64,000 nucleotides of DNA from DATFVJ01 sp963851085 (GTDB lineage Bacteria > Actinomycetota > Actinomycetes > Streptosporangiales > Streptosporangiaceae): assembly GCA_963851085.1 (NCBI GenBank), contig CAWKNX010000007.1, forward strand, positions 7,411-71,410. The letters are read 5' to 3'. Positions 38,075 to 45,847 of this stretch are shown here, piece by piece; within the stretch, counting starts at the first letter, position 1, and every line of letters starts with the position of its first letter. Below the pieces are notes generated by a model, which saw only the letters and a list, made by a program, of their open reading frames with translations, had not been told where the DNA came from and did not search any database. A program made the position numbers and the translations under genes.

Positions 38075-38794
38075 TCACCGGATCTTGGGCTTCGGCCCCT
38101 TCGGCAGCCTGGCTCCCTTGGGCAGCGGGCCGCGCGGCGCCTGCATCGCCGGCGGCAGTGCCTTGAGCCGGTGGTTCAGCGCGGATACCTCGCCGCCCTT
38201 CAGGTTGCGCGGCAGTTTCATCACGTGCTGCTGCAGCTTCCTGATCGGCAACTGGCCCTCGGCGTTGCCCACCTGGATGTCGTAGATCGGGACGTCGTAG
38301 GCCACCCGCGAGATGCGCTTCTTCTCCGCGGCGAGCAGGCTCGACAGCCCGCCGGGATTGCCCTCGCCGACAAGCACCACGCCGGCCCTGCCGACCACGC
38401 GGTGCACCACGTCCATATTCCTGTTGCCCGTCACCGCCGGGGTGACCGTCCAGTCGCCGCGAAGCGTCTGGAGCACAGCCGCGGCGGCGCCAGGCTGTCC
38501 TTCGATCTGCGCGAACTGGGCGGATTGCGCGAACCGCCCGAACAAGATCACGGCGGCGAGCAAGCCGAGCAGGACGCCGAGCGGAATGAGGAATGTGGTG
38601 AGCCCGGTCAGCAGGCCAGCGACGGTGAATACCGCGATGACGCCGACGGCGACAAGCGCGATGATCGGCAAGGCCCGTGGATTGGCCTCCCTGACGATCT
38701 TCGCGACCATCCGGATCTGCGCGATCCGGCCTGGCTTTTCGATGTCGCGTGCGGCGCTCTTACGTGTGCTGGCATCAGCGGGCTTCTTGGCCAT
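38075..38794 (-). CDS. DUF4191 membrane protein
   Basis: 239 aa starting MAKKPADASTRKSAARD. Two adjacent membrane helices (ALPIIALVAVGVIAVFTVAG and FLIPLGVLLGLLAAVILFG, residues ~41-90) are followed by a cytoplasmic domain with GDWTVTPAVTGNRNMDVVHR, VVLVGEG and RKLQQHVMKLPRNLKG. This is the pattern of the actinobacterial DUF4191 family found next to lipA. The role is unknown. It is in the same direction as lipA, which lies 26 bases upstream. Confidence 0.85.
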   Translation of the reverse strand: MAKKPADASTRKSAARDIEKPGRIAQIRMVAKIVREANPRALPIIALVAVGVIAVFTVAGLLTGLTTFLIPLGVLLGLLAAVILFGRFAQSAQFAQIEGQPGAAAAVLQTLRGDWTVTPAVTGNRNMDVVHRVVGRAGVVLVGEGNPGGLSSLLAAEKKRISRVAYDVPIYDIQVGNAEGQLPIRKLQQHVMKLPRNLKGGEVSALNHRLKALPPAMQAPRGPLPKGARLPKGPKPKIR

Positions 38795-38820
38795 GGACGG
38801 CAGGATACGAGGATGCGGCG

Positions 38821-39855
38821 TCAAGACGAAACGGCATCCGCCTGACGCGGTACCGCAGCACGTTCTGCAGGTGTTCCCGCGCCCACGCCGCCCTGCGCGA
38901 CCGCGCCGATCTGGCCCTGCGCGACCGCGCCGATCTGGCGCTGCGCGATGGCCTCCCGGTAGAGTCGGCCGGCGCGGTAGGAGGACCGCACCAGTGGTCC
39001 GGACATGACTCCGGCGAACCCGGTCGCGAGCGCCTCTTCCCGCAGGTCCGCGAACTCCTGAGGGGTCACCCACCGCTCCACCGGGTGATGCCGCAGCGAC
39101 GGCCGCAGGTACTGGCTGATGGTCAGCAGGTCACAGCCCGCCGCTTGCAGATCGGTCATCGCACGTGAGACCTCGTACCGTTCCTCGCCGAGGCCGAGGA
39201 TCAGGTTCGACTTGGTGACAAGCCCGGCCTCGCGGGCCCGGCTCAGCACCTCGAGTGAACGCTCGTAACGGAAGGCCGGGCGTATCCGCTTGAAGATGCG
39301 CGGAACGGTTTCGACGTTGTGCGCGAGAACCTCCGGGCGCGCGGAAAACACCTGCGTCAGCCGTTCGGGATATGCATTGAAATCAGGAATAAGAAGCTCG
39401 ACGCCGCAGCCGGCCACGGCGGCATGTATCTGCCTGCAGGTCTCGGCGTAGAGCCATGCGCCACCGTCAGGCAGGTCGTCGCGGGCAACCCCGGTCACCG
39501 TGGCATATCTCAGGCCCATCGACGCGACCGATTCCGCGACCCGGCGTGGCTCACCGGTGTCGAGCGGCGCGGGCCTGCCCGTGTCGATCTGGCAGAAGTC
39601 GCAGCGCCTGGTGCATTGGTCCCCGCCGATGAGGAAGGTCGCCTCGCGGTCCTCCCAGCACTCGAAGATGTTCGGGCAGCCCGCCTCCTCGCACACCGTG
39701 TGCAGGCCCTCGCGGCGGACCAGGTCCTTCAGCGCCATGTACTCCGGTCCCGTGCGCAGCCGCGTCTTGATCCATGGCGGCTTCTTCTCGATCGGAGTCT
39801 GGCTGTTCCGGGTCTCCAGCCGCAGGAGCCGGCGTCCCTCTGGTGCGACAACCAC
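38821..39855 (-). CDS. lipA: Lipoyl synthase
   Basis: About 344 aa. A radical-SAM enzyme that inserts two sulfurs into octanoyl groups on the lipoyl domains of E2 proteins, such as SucB in this window. The auxiliary cluster Cys are in CEEAGCPNIFEC, the radical-SAM cluster Cys in CTRRCDFC, and RRLLRLETRNSQTPIEKKP forms the N-terminus. I place the start at a GTG before VVAPEG, in agreement with homologues; the frame is open upstream. The last ~45 residues are a repeat-rich extension (GAVAQGQIGAVAQGG) not found in the family. Confidence 0.94.
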   Translation of the reverse strand: MVVAPEGRRLLRLETRNSQTPIEKKPPWIKTRLRTGPEYMALKDLVRREGLHTVCEEAGCPNIFECWEDREATFLIGGDQCTRRCDFCQIDTGRPAPLDTGEPRRVAESVASMGLRYATVTGVARDDLPDGGAWLYAETCRQIHAAVAGCGVELLIPDFNAYPERLTQVFSARPEVLAHNVETVPRIFKRIRPAFRYERSLEVLSRAREAGLVTKSNLILGLGEERYEVSRAMTDLQAAGCDLLTISQYLRPSLRHHPVERWVTPQEFADLREEALATGFAGVMSGPLVRSSYRAGRLYREAIAQRQIGAVAQGQIGAVAQGGVGAGTPAERAAVPRQADAVSS

Positions 39856-41054
39856 GACATCAGCGTACGTGCTCTCACGGCCCTGCTTGTTCGCGGCATG
39901 GCGTCTCGATGGGACAGGAAATACCAAGATCCATCCTGAACGGCTGCCGCGTGGCGTGCCGATCGTCGGCCTGTCGTCGGCCTGCGGGCCCGGCGTAGGT
40001 TCCGGGTCTGACACTGTCCTGACGGCCGCCCGCGTGGCGCGATGATCGTGGGTGCCCGGCCCGTCCGGGGTTCCGGGTGCGGGCGCTGTCTGGGGTGCGG
40101 GCGCTGTGTGGGGTGCGGGCGCTGTGTGGGGTGCGGGCGCTGCTTAGGGTGCGGGCGCTGCTCTAGGGTGCGGGCGCTGCCTGGGGTGCGGGCGCTGCTG
40201 TGGGGTGCGGGCGCTGCGTGGGGTGCGGGCGACGTGGGACCGGTCGTCGCCGCGAGAAGGCCGTGCGTGCCGTGTGTCGCGCGCCAGGTCGCCGCGCCGA
40301 GTGCGTCGGCCAGGTGCCGCTGAACGGCCGGGATAACGTCGGCAACGGTCACGGTGCGCCCTGCCTCCCTGGACAGCGTCGTCACCTGGGCGTCCCGGAT
40401 GCCGCAGGGCACGATGCGGTCGAACCAGGACAGATCGCAGTCGCAGTTGAGTGCGAAGCCGTGCATGGTGACGCCGCGCGCGACCCTGATGCCGATGGCC
40501 GCCACTTTCCTGTCGGGCGCGGCTATCCGGCCCTGCCATTCAGGCGCGCCTGTCCCGTTAACCTCAGCGGTCCCATTGGCCCCACCAGCCACGGCAAACC
40601 TGCTACCCCCTGGCATCCCGCTTGGCGCGGCGTTCCCACCTTTCACCCAGACCCCGCTGCGTCCCTCTACCCGCCCTGTGACCACGCCGAAGTCCGCGCA
40701 GGTCCGGATCAGGGCCTCTTCGATGAGCCGCACGTAGGCGACCACGTCGATCGGGTCGGGGAGCCTGATGATCGGGTATCCGACGAGCTGTCCAGGCCCG
40801 TGCCAGGTGATCTTCCCGCCACGGTCGACGTCGATCACGGGCGCTCCCGGGTCGCCGGTCGGCCGGTCGAGGGCTCCGGTGCGCTTTCCTGCGGTATAGA
40901 CGGGCTCGTGTTCGAGCAGCAGACAGCTATCCGGGATTTCACCGCCGCATCGCTGCTCGTGCAACCGCCGCTGAAGTTCCCAGGCTTCCAGGTACGGTAT
41001 CCCCGCGGCGCCTGACCCCAGTTGCGCGAAGACGAGGCCTGATCCCGTTCTCAC
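39729..41054 (-). CDS. lipB: Octanoyl-ACP:protein transferase (C-terminus reads through into repeats)
   Basis: LipB moves octanoyl from ACP to lipoyl-domain lysines, the step before LipA. Core residues 1-~270: LLLEHEPVYTAGKRTG, GGKITWHGPGQLVGYPI (active-site His/Gly), VWVKGGN, KVAAIGIRVARG (catalytic Lys), TMHGFALNCDCDLSWFDRIV and PCGI (catalytic Cys is in PCGI). A 40-residue Gly/Ala insert splits the domain between VWVKGG and KVAAIG. After ~residue 270 (position ~40240) the frame enters minisatellite (QRPHPTQRPHP units) and then antisense-like sequence, ending inside lipA. The true stop was probably lost to an indel in the repeat; a neighbouring frame stops at 40144. Confidence 0.88.
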   Translation of the reverse strand: MRTGSGLVFAQLGSGAAGIPYLEAWELQRRLHEQRCGGEIPDSCLLLEHEPVYTAGKRTGALDRPTGDPGAPVIDVDRGGKITWHGPGQLVGYPIIRLPDPIDVVAYVRLIEEALIRTCADFGVVTGRVEGRSGVWVKGGNAAPSGMPGGSRFAVAGGANGTAEVNGTGAPEWQGRIAAPDRKVAAIGIRVARGVTMHGFALNCDCDLSWFDRIVPCGIRDAQVTTLSREAGRTVTVADVIPAVQRHLADALGAATWRATHGTHGLLAATTGPTSPAPHAAPAPHSSARTPGSARTLEQRPHPKQRPHPTQRPHPTQRPHPRQRPHPEPRTGRAPTIIAPRGRPSGQCQTRNLRRARRPTTGRRSARHAAAVQDGSWYFLSHRDAMPRTSRAVRARTLMSWLSHQRDAGSCGWRPGTARLRSRRSRHGSRRGCARDRSTWR

Positions 41055-41239
41055 CCGACCAGCGTAGCCCGGCCGCGGATACGTCCGCGCCGTCGCCGGC
41101 CCGCATGCGCGGCACGGTGTGGGCTCCTCGTCCTCCTGCCGTCAAACACGGGCCAGAGCGGCGGCGCCCCGGCTGGCAGGGTCTGGTACTCCAAAGGCTC
41201 GGCGAATCGTGGCCTGCGAGTGGCTTCGGCCGAGCGGGT

Positions 41240-41300
41240 CATGGTCGTGGTGGATTTCACGCGGCATGCGACATACGACATACGATTCACCACGATCATG
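41240..41300. repeat. 61-bp palindrome related to element B
   Basis: CATGGTCGTGGTGGATTTCA at the left pairs with ATTCACCACGATCATG at the right. The ends resemble the outer ends of composite B (CATGATCGTGGTGGGTTACC). The loop contains ACATACG twice in tandem. Confidence 0.75.
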
Positions 41301-41546
41301 GAATCGAGCCTCGCCGGGCCTGCGGGCCGGCGGGCGGGTGCGCCTGCTGGTGGCTGAACGCCGTCCGGCCAGGCGCACCGGCTCCACCGACCGCTGTGGT
41401 CACGCGCGACCAACCCAGGGCTGCGAGCTGGTTTGATCCGGCTGCGCCGGGCGGCAGCGCTCCGGCTGGCCGGGTGTGGTTCCCGCCGGGTGCCGACGAA
41501 TCCGTGCCCTCGCTTCTATGCTTCCTGGAGCCAGGCTGGTCTGTAC

Positions 41547-41598
41547 GCACCGCCAGGCGGGCCCGCACCGCCAGGCGGGCCCGCACCGCCAGGCGGGG
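41547..41598. repeat. 18-bp tandem repeat
   Basis: GCACCGCCAGGCGGGCCC occurs nearly three times, ending 60 bases before the hydrolase start. Confidence 0.8.
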
Positions 41599-41660
41599 AT
41601 GCGTCAGCGGTGGGCGAAATGCCCTAGGTCGCAAGTGATGGGCCGCAGAAGATATTGCCC

Positions 41661-42509
41661 ATGAGCCGATTCGCGTCCTATGACGGAACCTCGCTGGCGT
41701 ACCGGATCATCGGCACAGGCGCGCCCCTCGTCTGCCTGCCCGGCGGCCCTGGACTCCCCCCCGACTACCTGGGGGACCTCGGCGGGCTCGCGGGCTCGCG
41801 GCAGCTTGTTCTGCTGGTAAACAGGGGAACGGGGGAGTCCGGCGCGCCGGATGACCCGGTAGCCTATCGCGTCGACAGGATGGCCGAGGATGTCGAGGCG
41901 CTGCGCGTTCACCTCGGACTGGAGCGGATGGACCTGCTCGGGCACTCGGCCGCCGGAAATCTCGCGATCTGCTACGCGGCTCGCTATCCGGACAGGCTCG
42001 CTCATCTCGTGCTGCTCACGCCGGGGCTGCGGGCGCTCGGCATCGGCGAGGCCTCCGATGAAGAGTGGTTCGAGACGATTCGCCGCAGGTCGGGTGAGCC
42101 ATGGTTCGACGATGCGTACGCGGCGATGAAGGCATGGGACGCTGGTGAGGATACGGACGACAACCGCCGTAAGGCTGGCGCGTTCTTCTACGGCAGGTGG
42201 GACGGCGCCGCCGCGGCGCACTGGGAGCACGACGTCAACCTCGAGCGGCGCGCTCCCGAGGCCGAGGCCGGTTACTACCAGGAGGGCGCGTTCGACCCGG
42301 AGGCAACCCGTGCGGCGCTCGCGCGCCTCGACGTGCCTGTCCTTGTCTATGCGGGCGGGGTCGACTTCGGGCCGACGCCGGAGCAGGCGGCCGGGGCCGT
42401 GGGCATGTTCCCGCAGGGCAAGCTGATCGTCCAGCCCGGCGCCGGCCACCTGCCCTGGCTGGACGATCCGGCCTTCTTCGTCGGCGCGGTCACCAGCTTC
42501 CTGGGCTGA
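41661..42509 (+). CDS. Alpha/beta hydrolase, proline iminopeptidase-like
   Basis: 282 aa: SRFASYDGTSLAYRIIGTGA, then APLVCLPGGPGLPPDYLGD (oxyanion area, HGGPG-like), LLVNRGTGES, nucleophile elbow LLGHSAAGNLAICYAARYPD (Ser ~94), a cap domain with AYAAMKAWDAGEDTDDNRRK, the acid in YAGGVDFGPTPEQ and His in PGAGHLPWLDDP. A peptidase or small-ester hydrolase is possible. No signal peptide. I use the ATG at 41661; a TTG two codons earlier is open. Confidence 0.85.
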   Translation: MSRFASYDGTSLAYRIIGTGAPLVCLPGGPGLPPDYLGDLGGLAGSRQLVLLVNRGTGESGAPDDPVAYRVDRMAEDVEALRVHLGLERMDLLGHSAAGNLAICYAARYPDRLAHLVLLTPGLRALGIGEASDEEWFETIRRRSGEPWFDDAYAAMKAWDAGEDTDDNRRKAGAFFYGRWDGAAAAHWEHDVNLERRAPEAEAGYYQEGAFDPEATRAALARLDVPVLVYAGGVDFGPTPEQAAGAVGMFPQGKLIVQPGAGHLPWLDDPAFFVGAVTSFLG

Positions 42510-42552
42510 CGTACCGGGCGCCAGCCTGCCGTGCGCGGCTCGCCTCCGCGCA

Positions 42553-42650
42553 GCGGCAAGCGGAACAGCGGCAGCGGAACAGCGGCAGCGGAACAGCGGC
42601 AGCGGAACAGCGGCAGCGGAACAGCGGCAGCGGAACAGCGCCAAGCGGAG
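42553..42650. repeat. 14-bp tandem repeat
   Basis: AGCGGCAGCGGAAC is repeated about five times between the hydrolase and the next membrane-protein gene. Confidence 0.8.
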
Positions 42651-42748
42651 TTGGGCCGCGCGGGGAAAGATGCGTGCGGAATGGCACTGCGGGCAATGGT
42701 TCCTGTCAGAAGCGGCGCTGGTGACCGCTCGGCGCGGGAGGCGTAGGC

Positions 42749-43546
42749 ATGCTGGACGAGGCTGAGCTGAGGCGCATGAGCCCTGCCGAGCGCCAGCAGC
42801 TCGCGCGGACACTTGCCGCCATTGATGAACCGGATCCGCTTGATGATCCCCGTTTCCAGTTCGGGCAGCGCTTCTGGGTGGTCATCACGGTGGCCGGCTG
42901 CCTGTTGCTCGCCGGCTGGATCGGCGTGCTCGCCGTCACGCTGCCACGGCACTTCACGGCGGGCGCTTGGCGCGGCGCGTGGGTAGGGTTCGACCTGGCA
43001 TTGCTGGCGGCGTTCGCCGCGACGGCCTGGGCCGCCTGGCGCCGTCTGCAGGTGCTGATCGTGTGCCTGATTGTCACCGCCACCCTGCTGTGCTGTGATG
43101 CGTGGTTCGATCTCATCCTGGACTTGAGGACTCATGCGTTCGTCTGGAGCCTGCTCTCCGCGATTTTTGCCGAGCTGCCGGTAGCCGTCGTGATGATCCT
43201 CGGAGCCCGACGGCTGCTGCGGCTCACCATCGGGGTAACAATGGCGCGCGAGGGCGAACCCGGGCCGGTGCCACCGCTGTGGCGGATGGCCCTATTCGGT
43301 CCCGGTCCGGTAGTCCGTGAGCTCAGCCGCGACGGTGGCCCGGCGCACCAGGCCACCGTGTCCAAGAGGGCCGCTGGGCCGGCGCGTTCGGGTGAGTCGG
43401 CTGGGCCGCCACCCGCCCGCGAGGCCGCCGGGCAGCTGATGTCGGATGGTTCGGCTGGGCCATCGCTGTCCTGCGAGCCTGCCGAGGCGTCGCCGCGCAC
43501 GCGCGAGGCGCCGGAATCTCCCCCTGGATCACGCGGGGCCGCTTGA
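42749..43546 (+). CDS. Four-helix membrane protein of unknown function
   Basis: 265 aa. A charged start (LDEAELRRMSPAERQQLART) is followed by DDPRFQFGQRFWVVITVAGC and four membrane helices: ~42-65, ~78-96, ~102-118 and ~132-152. After ILGARRLLRLT comes a ~90-residue Pro/Ser/Gly tail with repeated AGP and AxEA segments. Similar proteins with the W-x-x-R-R-L-Q-V-L and CCDAWFDL segments are seen in actinobacteria. I know no function. Confidence 0.7.
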   Translation: MLDEAELRRMSPAERQQLARTLAAIDEPDPLDDPRFQFGQRFWVVITVAGCLLLAGWIGVLAVTLPRHFTAGAWRGAWVGFDLALLAAFAATAWAAWRRLQVLIVCLIVTATLLCCDAWFDLILDLRTHAFVWSLLSAIFAELPVAVVMILGARRLLRLTIGVTMAREGEPGPVPPLWRMALFGPGPVVRELSRDGGPAHQATVSKRAAGPARSGESAGPPPAREAAGQLMSDGSAGPSLSCEPAEASPRTREAPESPPGSRGAA

Positions 43547-43559
43547 ACCGCGGCTGCGC

Positions 43560-43779
43560 CATGATCGTGGTGGGTTACCCGCGCATCCTGCGGCTGTCAA
43601 TATGTACCATCGCCCTGACCCAAGGCGGGCTTCATGATCGCGGTGACTTTTCCGCACATACCGCAGATAAGTTACCGCGATCATGAAGCCCGGCGTTGCT
43701 CGGGCCGCGGCCATCGCCCGGATCAATGATCCACGGCCCGTTGGGCACCGGATATGACGGGTAACCCACCACGATCATG
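43560..43779. repeat. Composite element B with MITE A nested inside (43633-43685)
   Basis: Outer inverted ends: CATGATCGTGGTGGGTTACC and GGTAACCCACCACGATCATG. Inner 53-bp MITE A: CATGATCGCGGTGACTTTTC to TTACCGCGATCATG. The inner flanks GGGCTT and AAGCCC continue the palindrome. The same outer arms enclose the IS remnant at 27044-28372. Confidence 0.9.
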
Positions 43780-43812
43780 CGAAGTGGCGCGTGTCAGCCG
43801 GGAAGCCGGGCG

Positions 43813-43890
43813 CGGGTGCAGCCGGGAAGCGGGTGCAGCCGGGAAGCGGGTGCGAGCCGGGAAGCGGGTGCAGCCGGGAAGCAGGTGTGC
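43813..43890. repeat. 17-bp tandem repeat
   Basis: Units of GGGTGCAGCCGGGAAGC and variants, about four, just downstream of the VOC gene stop (minus strand). Confidence 0.75.
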
Positions 43891-43911
43891 GAGCCGCGAA
43901 ACTAGTACTCG

Positions 43912-44295
43912 CTAGCCGAAGTCGGGGTTGTTCTGCTGCACGATCCAGCTGTTCCCGTCAGGATCCTCGCACGTTTTCCAGCGGCCCCAGGGAGCTTGCT
44001 GGATATCGTCCTCGTTGAAGGAGACGCCACGCGCGCCGAGTTCGGCGAGCGTTTTCTCCAGGTCATCGCACGCCAGAACCGAGCCCTTGAGCGAGCCAGG
44101 CGGCATGGTCTCGAACCAGGTCACGAGGGTAAGGCTGGTGCTGCTACCCGGCGGCCGCAGCATCACCCAGCGCATCCCTTCGCCGAATTGGCTGTCCATC
44201 TGCACGGTGAAGCCGAGCAGTCCCTCGTAGAACTGCTTGGCGCGCTCCTGGTCACTGACCGGGATCGAGACGACCTCGAGGTTCGTGAGTGCCAT
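43912..44295 (-). CDS. VOC family protein (bleomycin-resistance-like)
   Basis: 127 aa. MALTNLEVVSIPVSDQERAK opens a beta-alpha-beta-beta-beta unit; FYEGLLGFTVQMD, SLTLVTWFETMPPGSLKG, ACDDLEKTLAELGARGVSF and EDPDGNSWIVQQN complete the two modules. A metal-ligand Glu is plausible in FETMPP and the last strand. It is the third gene of an ArsR - SRPBCC - VOC operon, an arrangement frequent in actinobacteria. The substrate is unknown. Confidence 0.87.
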   Translation of the reverse strand: MALTNLEVVSIPVSDQERAKQFYEGLLGFTVQMDSQFGEGMRWVMLRPPGSSTSLTLVTWFETMPPGSLKGSVLACDDLEKTLAELGARGVSFNEDDIQQAPWGRWKTCEDPDGNSWIVQQNNPDFG

Positions 44296-44321
44296 CGTGG
44301 TGCTCCTTGTCCGTTGGCGAT

Positions 44322-45105
44322 CTATCGGGGGGTGTCCTGCCGCCAGTGGCGGAAGACGTTCTTGTAAGCGCGCCATCCCTCGGTGCACTCGGCTTGATCT
44401 GGGGCGGCTGAGTCGCCCATGGCGCCGCCGGGGCCGCCGCCCACGGCCGCCCCGGCGACCTGTGCCGTGTCTGTGACCCCGGCGCCGTCGGCCACCCCGG
44501 CCCTGTCTGTGATACCGGCCCCGTTTGCGACCCCGGCCCCGCCGGCGACTCTGGCAGCCGGGCCAGCCGGGCCGGCCGGGCCAGCCGCGTCAGCCGGGCC
44601 AGCCGGGCCAGCCGGGCCAGCCGGCGGCCGGGCCAGCCGCGGCAGCCGGGCCGGCCGCGGCAGCCGGGCCGGCAGGATCGGCCGCGGCGACGCGGTCCAG
44701 GTAGGCGAGCAGGCGCTGGCGGAGTATCCGCGGGTAGCCGCCGGCCAGGATTCGGCGGGTGAGCTGTGCACCCAGCCTATGGAAACCCAGTTGCCGCATG
44801 CGCAGCCTGGTCTGGGCTTGCCCCGGGCCGGCCGGCTCCAACGTGAAGGTGACCGTCGTGTCGATGTTGCCGCCAACCCACGACCACACCATCCGCTTCG
44901 GCGGATCCAGTTCGAGCACCTCGCAGTGCACGATGCCGTCGAAACCGGGAGCTGGCTTCGTCCGGAACGTGAACTTGTGCCCGGCCGAGGGCTGGAAGTC
45001 GTTCGCCATGAACCAGGCGGCGGGTGCATCGGCCGAGGTCAGGGCCGCCCATACTCGCTCGACCGGGTGCGGGTAGACGGCCGTGATGTCGATGTCCGCC
45101 TTCAC
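44322..45105 (-). CDS. SRPBCC (AHSA1-type) domain protein with repeat-rich tail (frameshifted)
   Basis: The N-terminal ~150 residues are a START-like domain: DITAVYPHPVERVWAALTSA, AAWFMANDFQPSAGHKFTFR, LELDPPKRMVWSWVGG and TVTFTLEPAGPG. Then an AAGPAAAAGPA tract, a frame change inside the CCAGCCGGG minisatellite (44570-44690), a Gly/Ala/Val/Asp repeat and a conserved-looking end EGWRAYKNVFRHWRQDTPR. The start overlaps the ArsR stop by four bases. Without the shift it would end at 44590. Such proteins bind hydrophobic ligands; a stress or detoxification role is inferred only from the operon. Confidence 0.8.
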
Positions 45106-45479
45106 GGAGGACCCTCCTTCAGGTAATCACCGAGTGCCGCAAGCCGGGCCTGCCAGAACCGCTCGAGCTCATCGAGCCAGTCACGCAGGTCTGTCAGCCC
45201 TGCGGGCCGAAGCTCGTAGTACCGATGCCGGCCCTCGCGCCTTGCCGCGACGAGCCCTGCATCGCGCAGCACCCTCAGGTGCTGCGATACCGCTGCCTGG
45301 CTGATGTCAAGGCCCGCCATCAGCTCCGCGACTGTCCTGTCCTGCTGCGCCAGCTGTTCAAGCAGGTGCCGCCGGGTGGCATCGGCCACAGCGGCGAACC
45401 TGTCGGCTGGCAGGAGCCCGCCGCCCACGGAGCTCAGGCCCTTCCTGGGTCGTCCGGGCCGTCCAGCCATACACGGCAT
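45102..45479 (-). CDS. ArsR-family transcriptional regulator
   Basis: 125 aa winged helix: FAAVADATRRHLLEQLAQQD, TVAELMAGLDISQAAVSQHL (recognition helix), RVLRDAGLVAARREGRHRYY and the wing ELRPAGLTDLRDWLDELERF. It lacks the CVC metal site of metal-sensing ArsR proteins, as usual for those paired with AHSA1/SRPBCC proteins. It is first in the operon and probably controls it. The start at 45479 could also be the Met three codons further in. Confidence 0.9.
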   Translation of the reverse strand: MPCMAGRPGRPRKGLSSVGGGLLPADRFAAVADATRRHLLEQLAQQDRTVAELMAGLDISQAAVSQHLRVLRDAGLVAARREGRHRYYELRPAGLTDLRDWLDELERFWQARLAALGDYLKEGPP

Positions 45480-45610
45480 TCTTATAAGTATTTATTTAAG
45501 TGTCAACCGGGCGACCGTGCAGGCTGCCCGGTGCCCTCATGGCGCGCGGAGCCACGTGGGCAGGCGGTCCCTCATGGCGGTGCCCCTCATGGCGGTGCGC
45601 TGATGGGCAG

Positions 45611-45668
45611 GCGGTGTGCCAGGCCACCCCGGCAGGCAGGCGGTGTGCCAGGCCACCCCGGCAGGCAG
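45611..45668. repeat. 29-bp tandem repeat, two units
   Basis: Two identical copies beginning GCGGTGTGCCAGGCCACCCC, in the ~370-base gap between the divergent ArsR and DUF885 genes. Nothing else is seen there. Confidence 0.85.
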
Positions 45669-45847
45669 GCGGCCAGGGCTGGCCGGCGGGCCTTGGCCGG
45701 GGGACGCTATGTTCGCTGCGGGACTAGCTGTTGCCGCGAGTCCCGCGAGGAGGTAGTACGCGATGTGCAGACAGGGCGCGTGGCCGCACGCGCTGTGGCT
45801 TGGCATCACCGAGTCCGCCAAGACCCACGGCGATCGGCTTCTCCACC

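Larger units (their letters stand above)
41055..41660. other. Intergenic with two repeats
   Basis: Contains the palindrome at 41240-41300 and the minisatellite at 41547-41598. No gene is seen. Confidence 0.4.
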
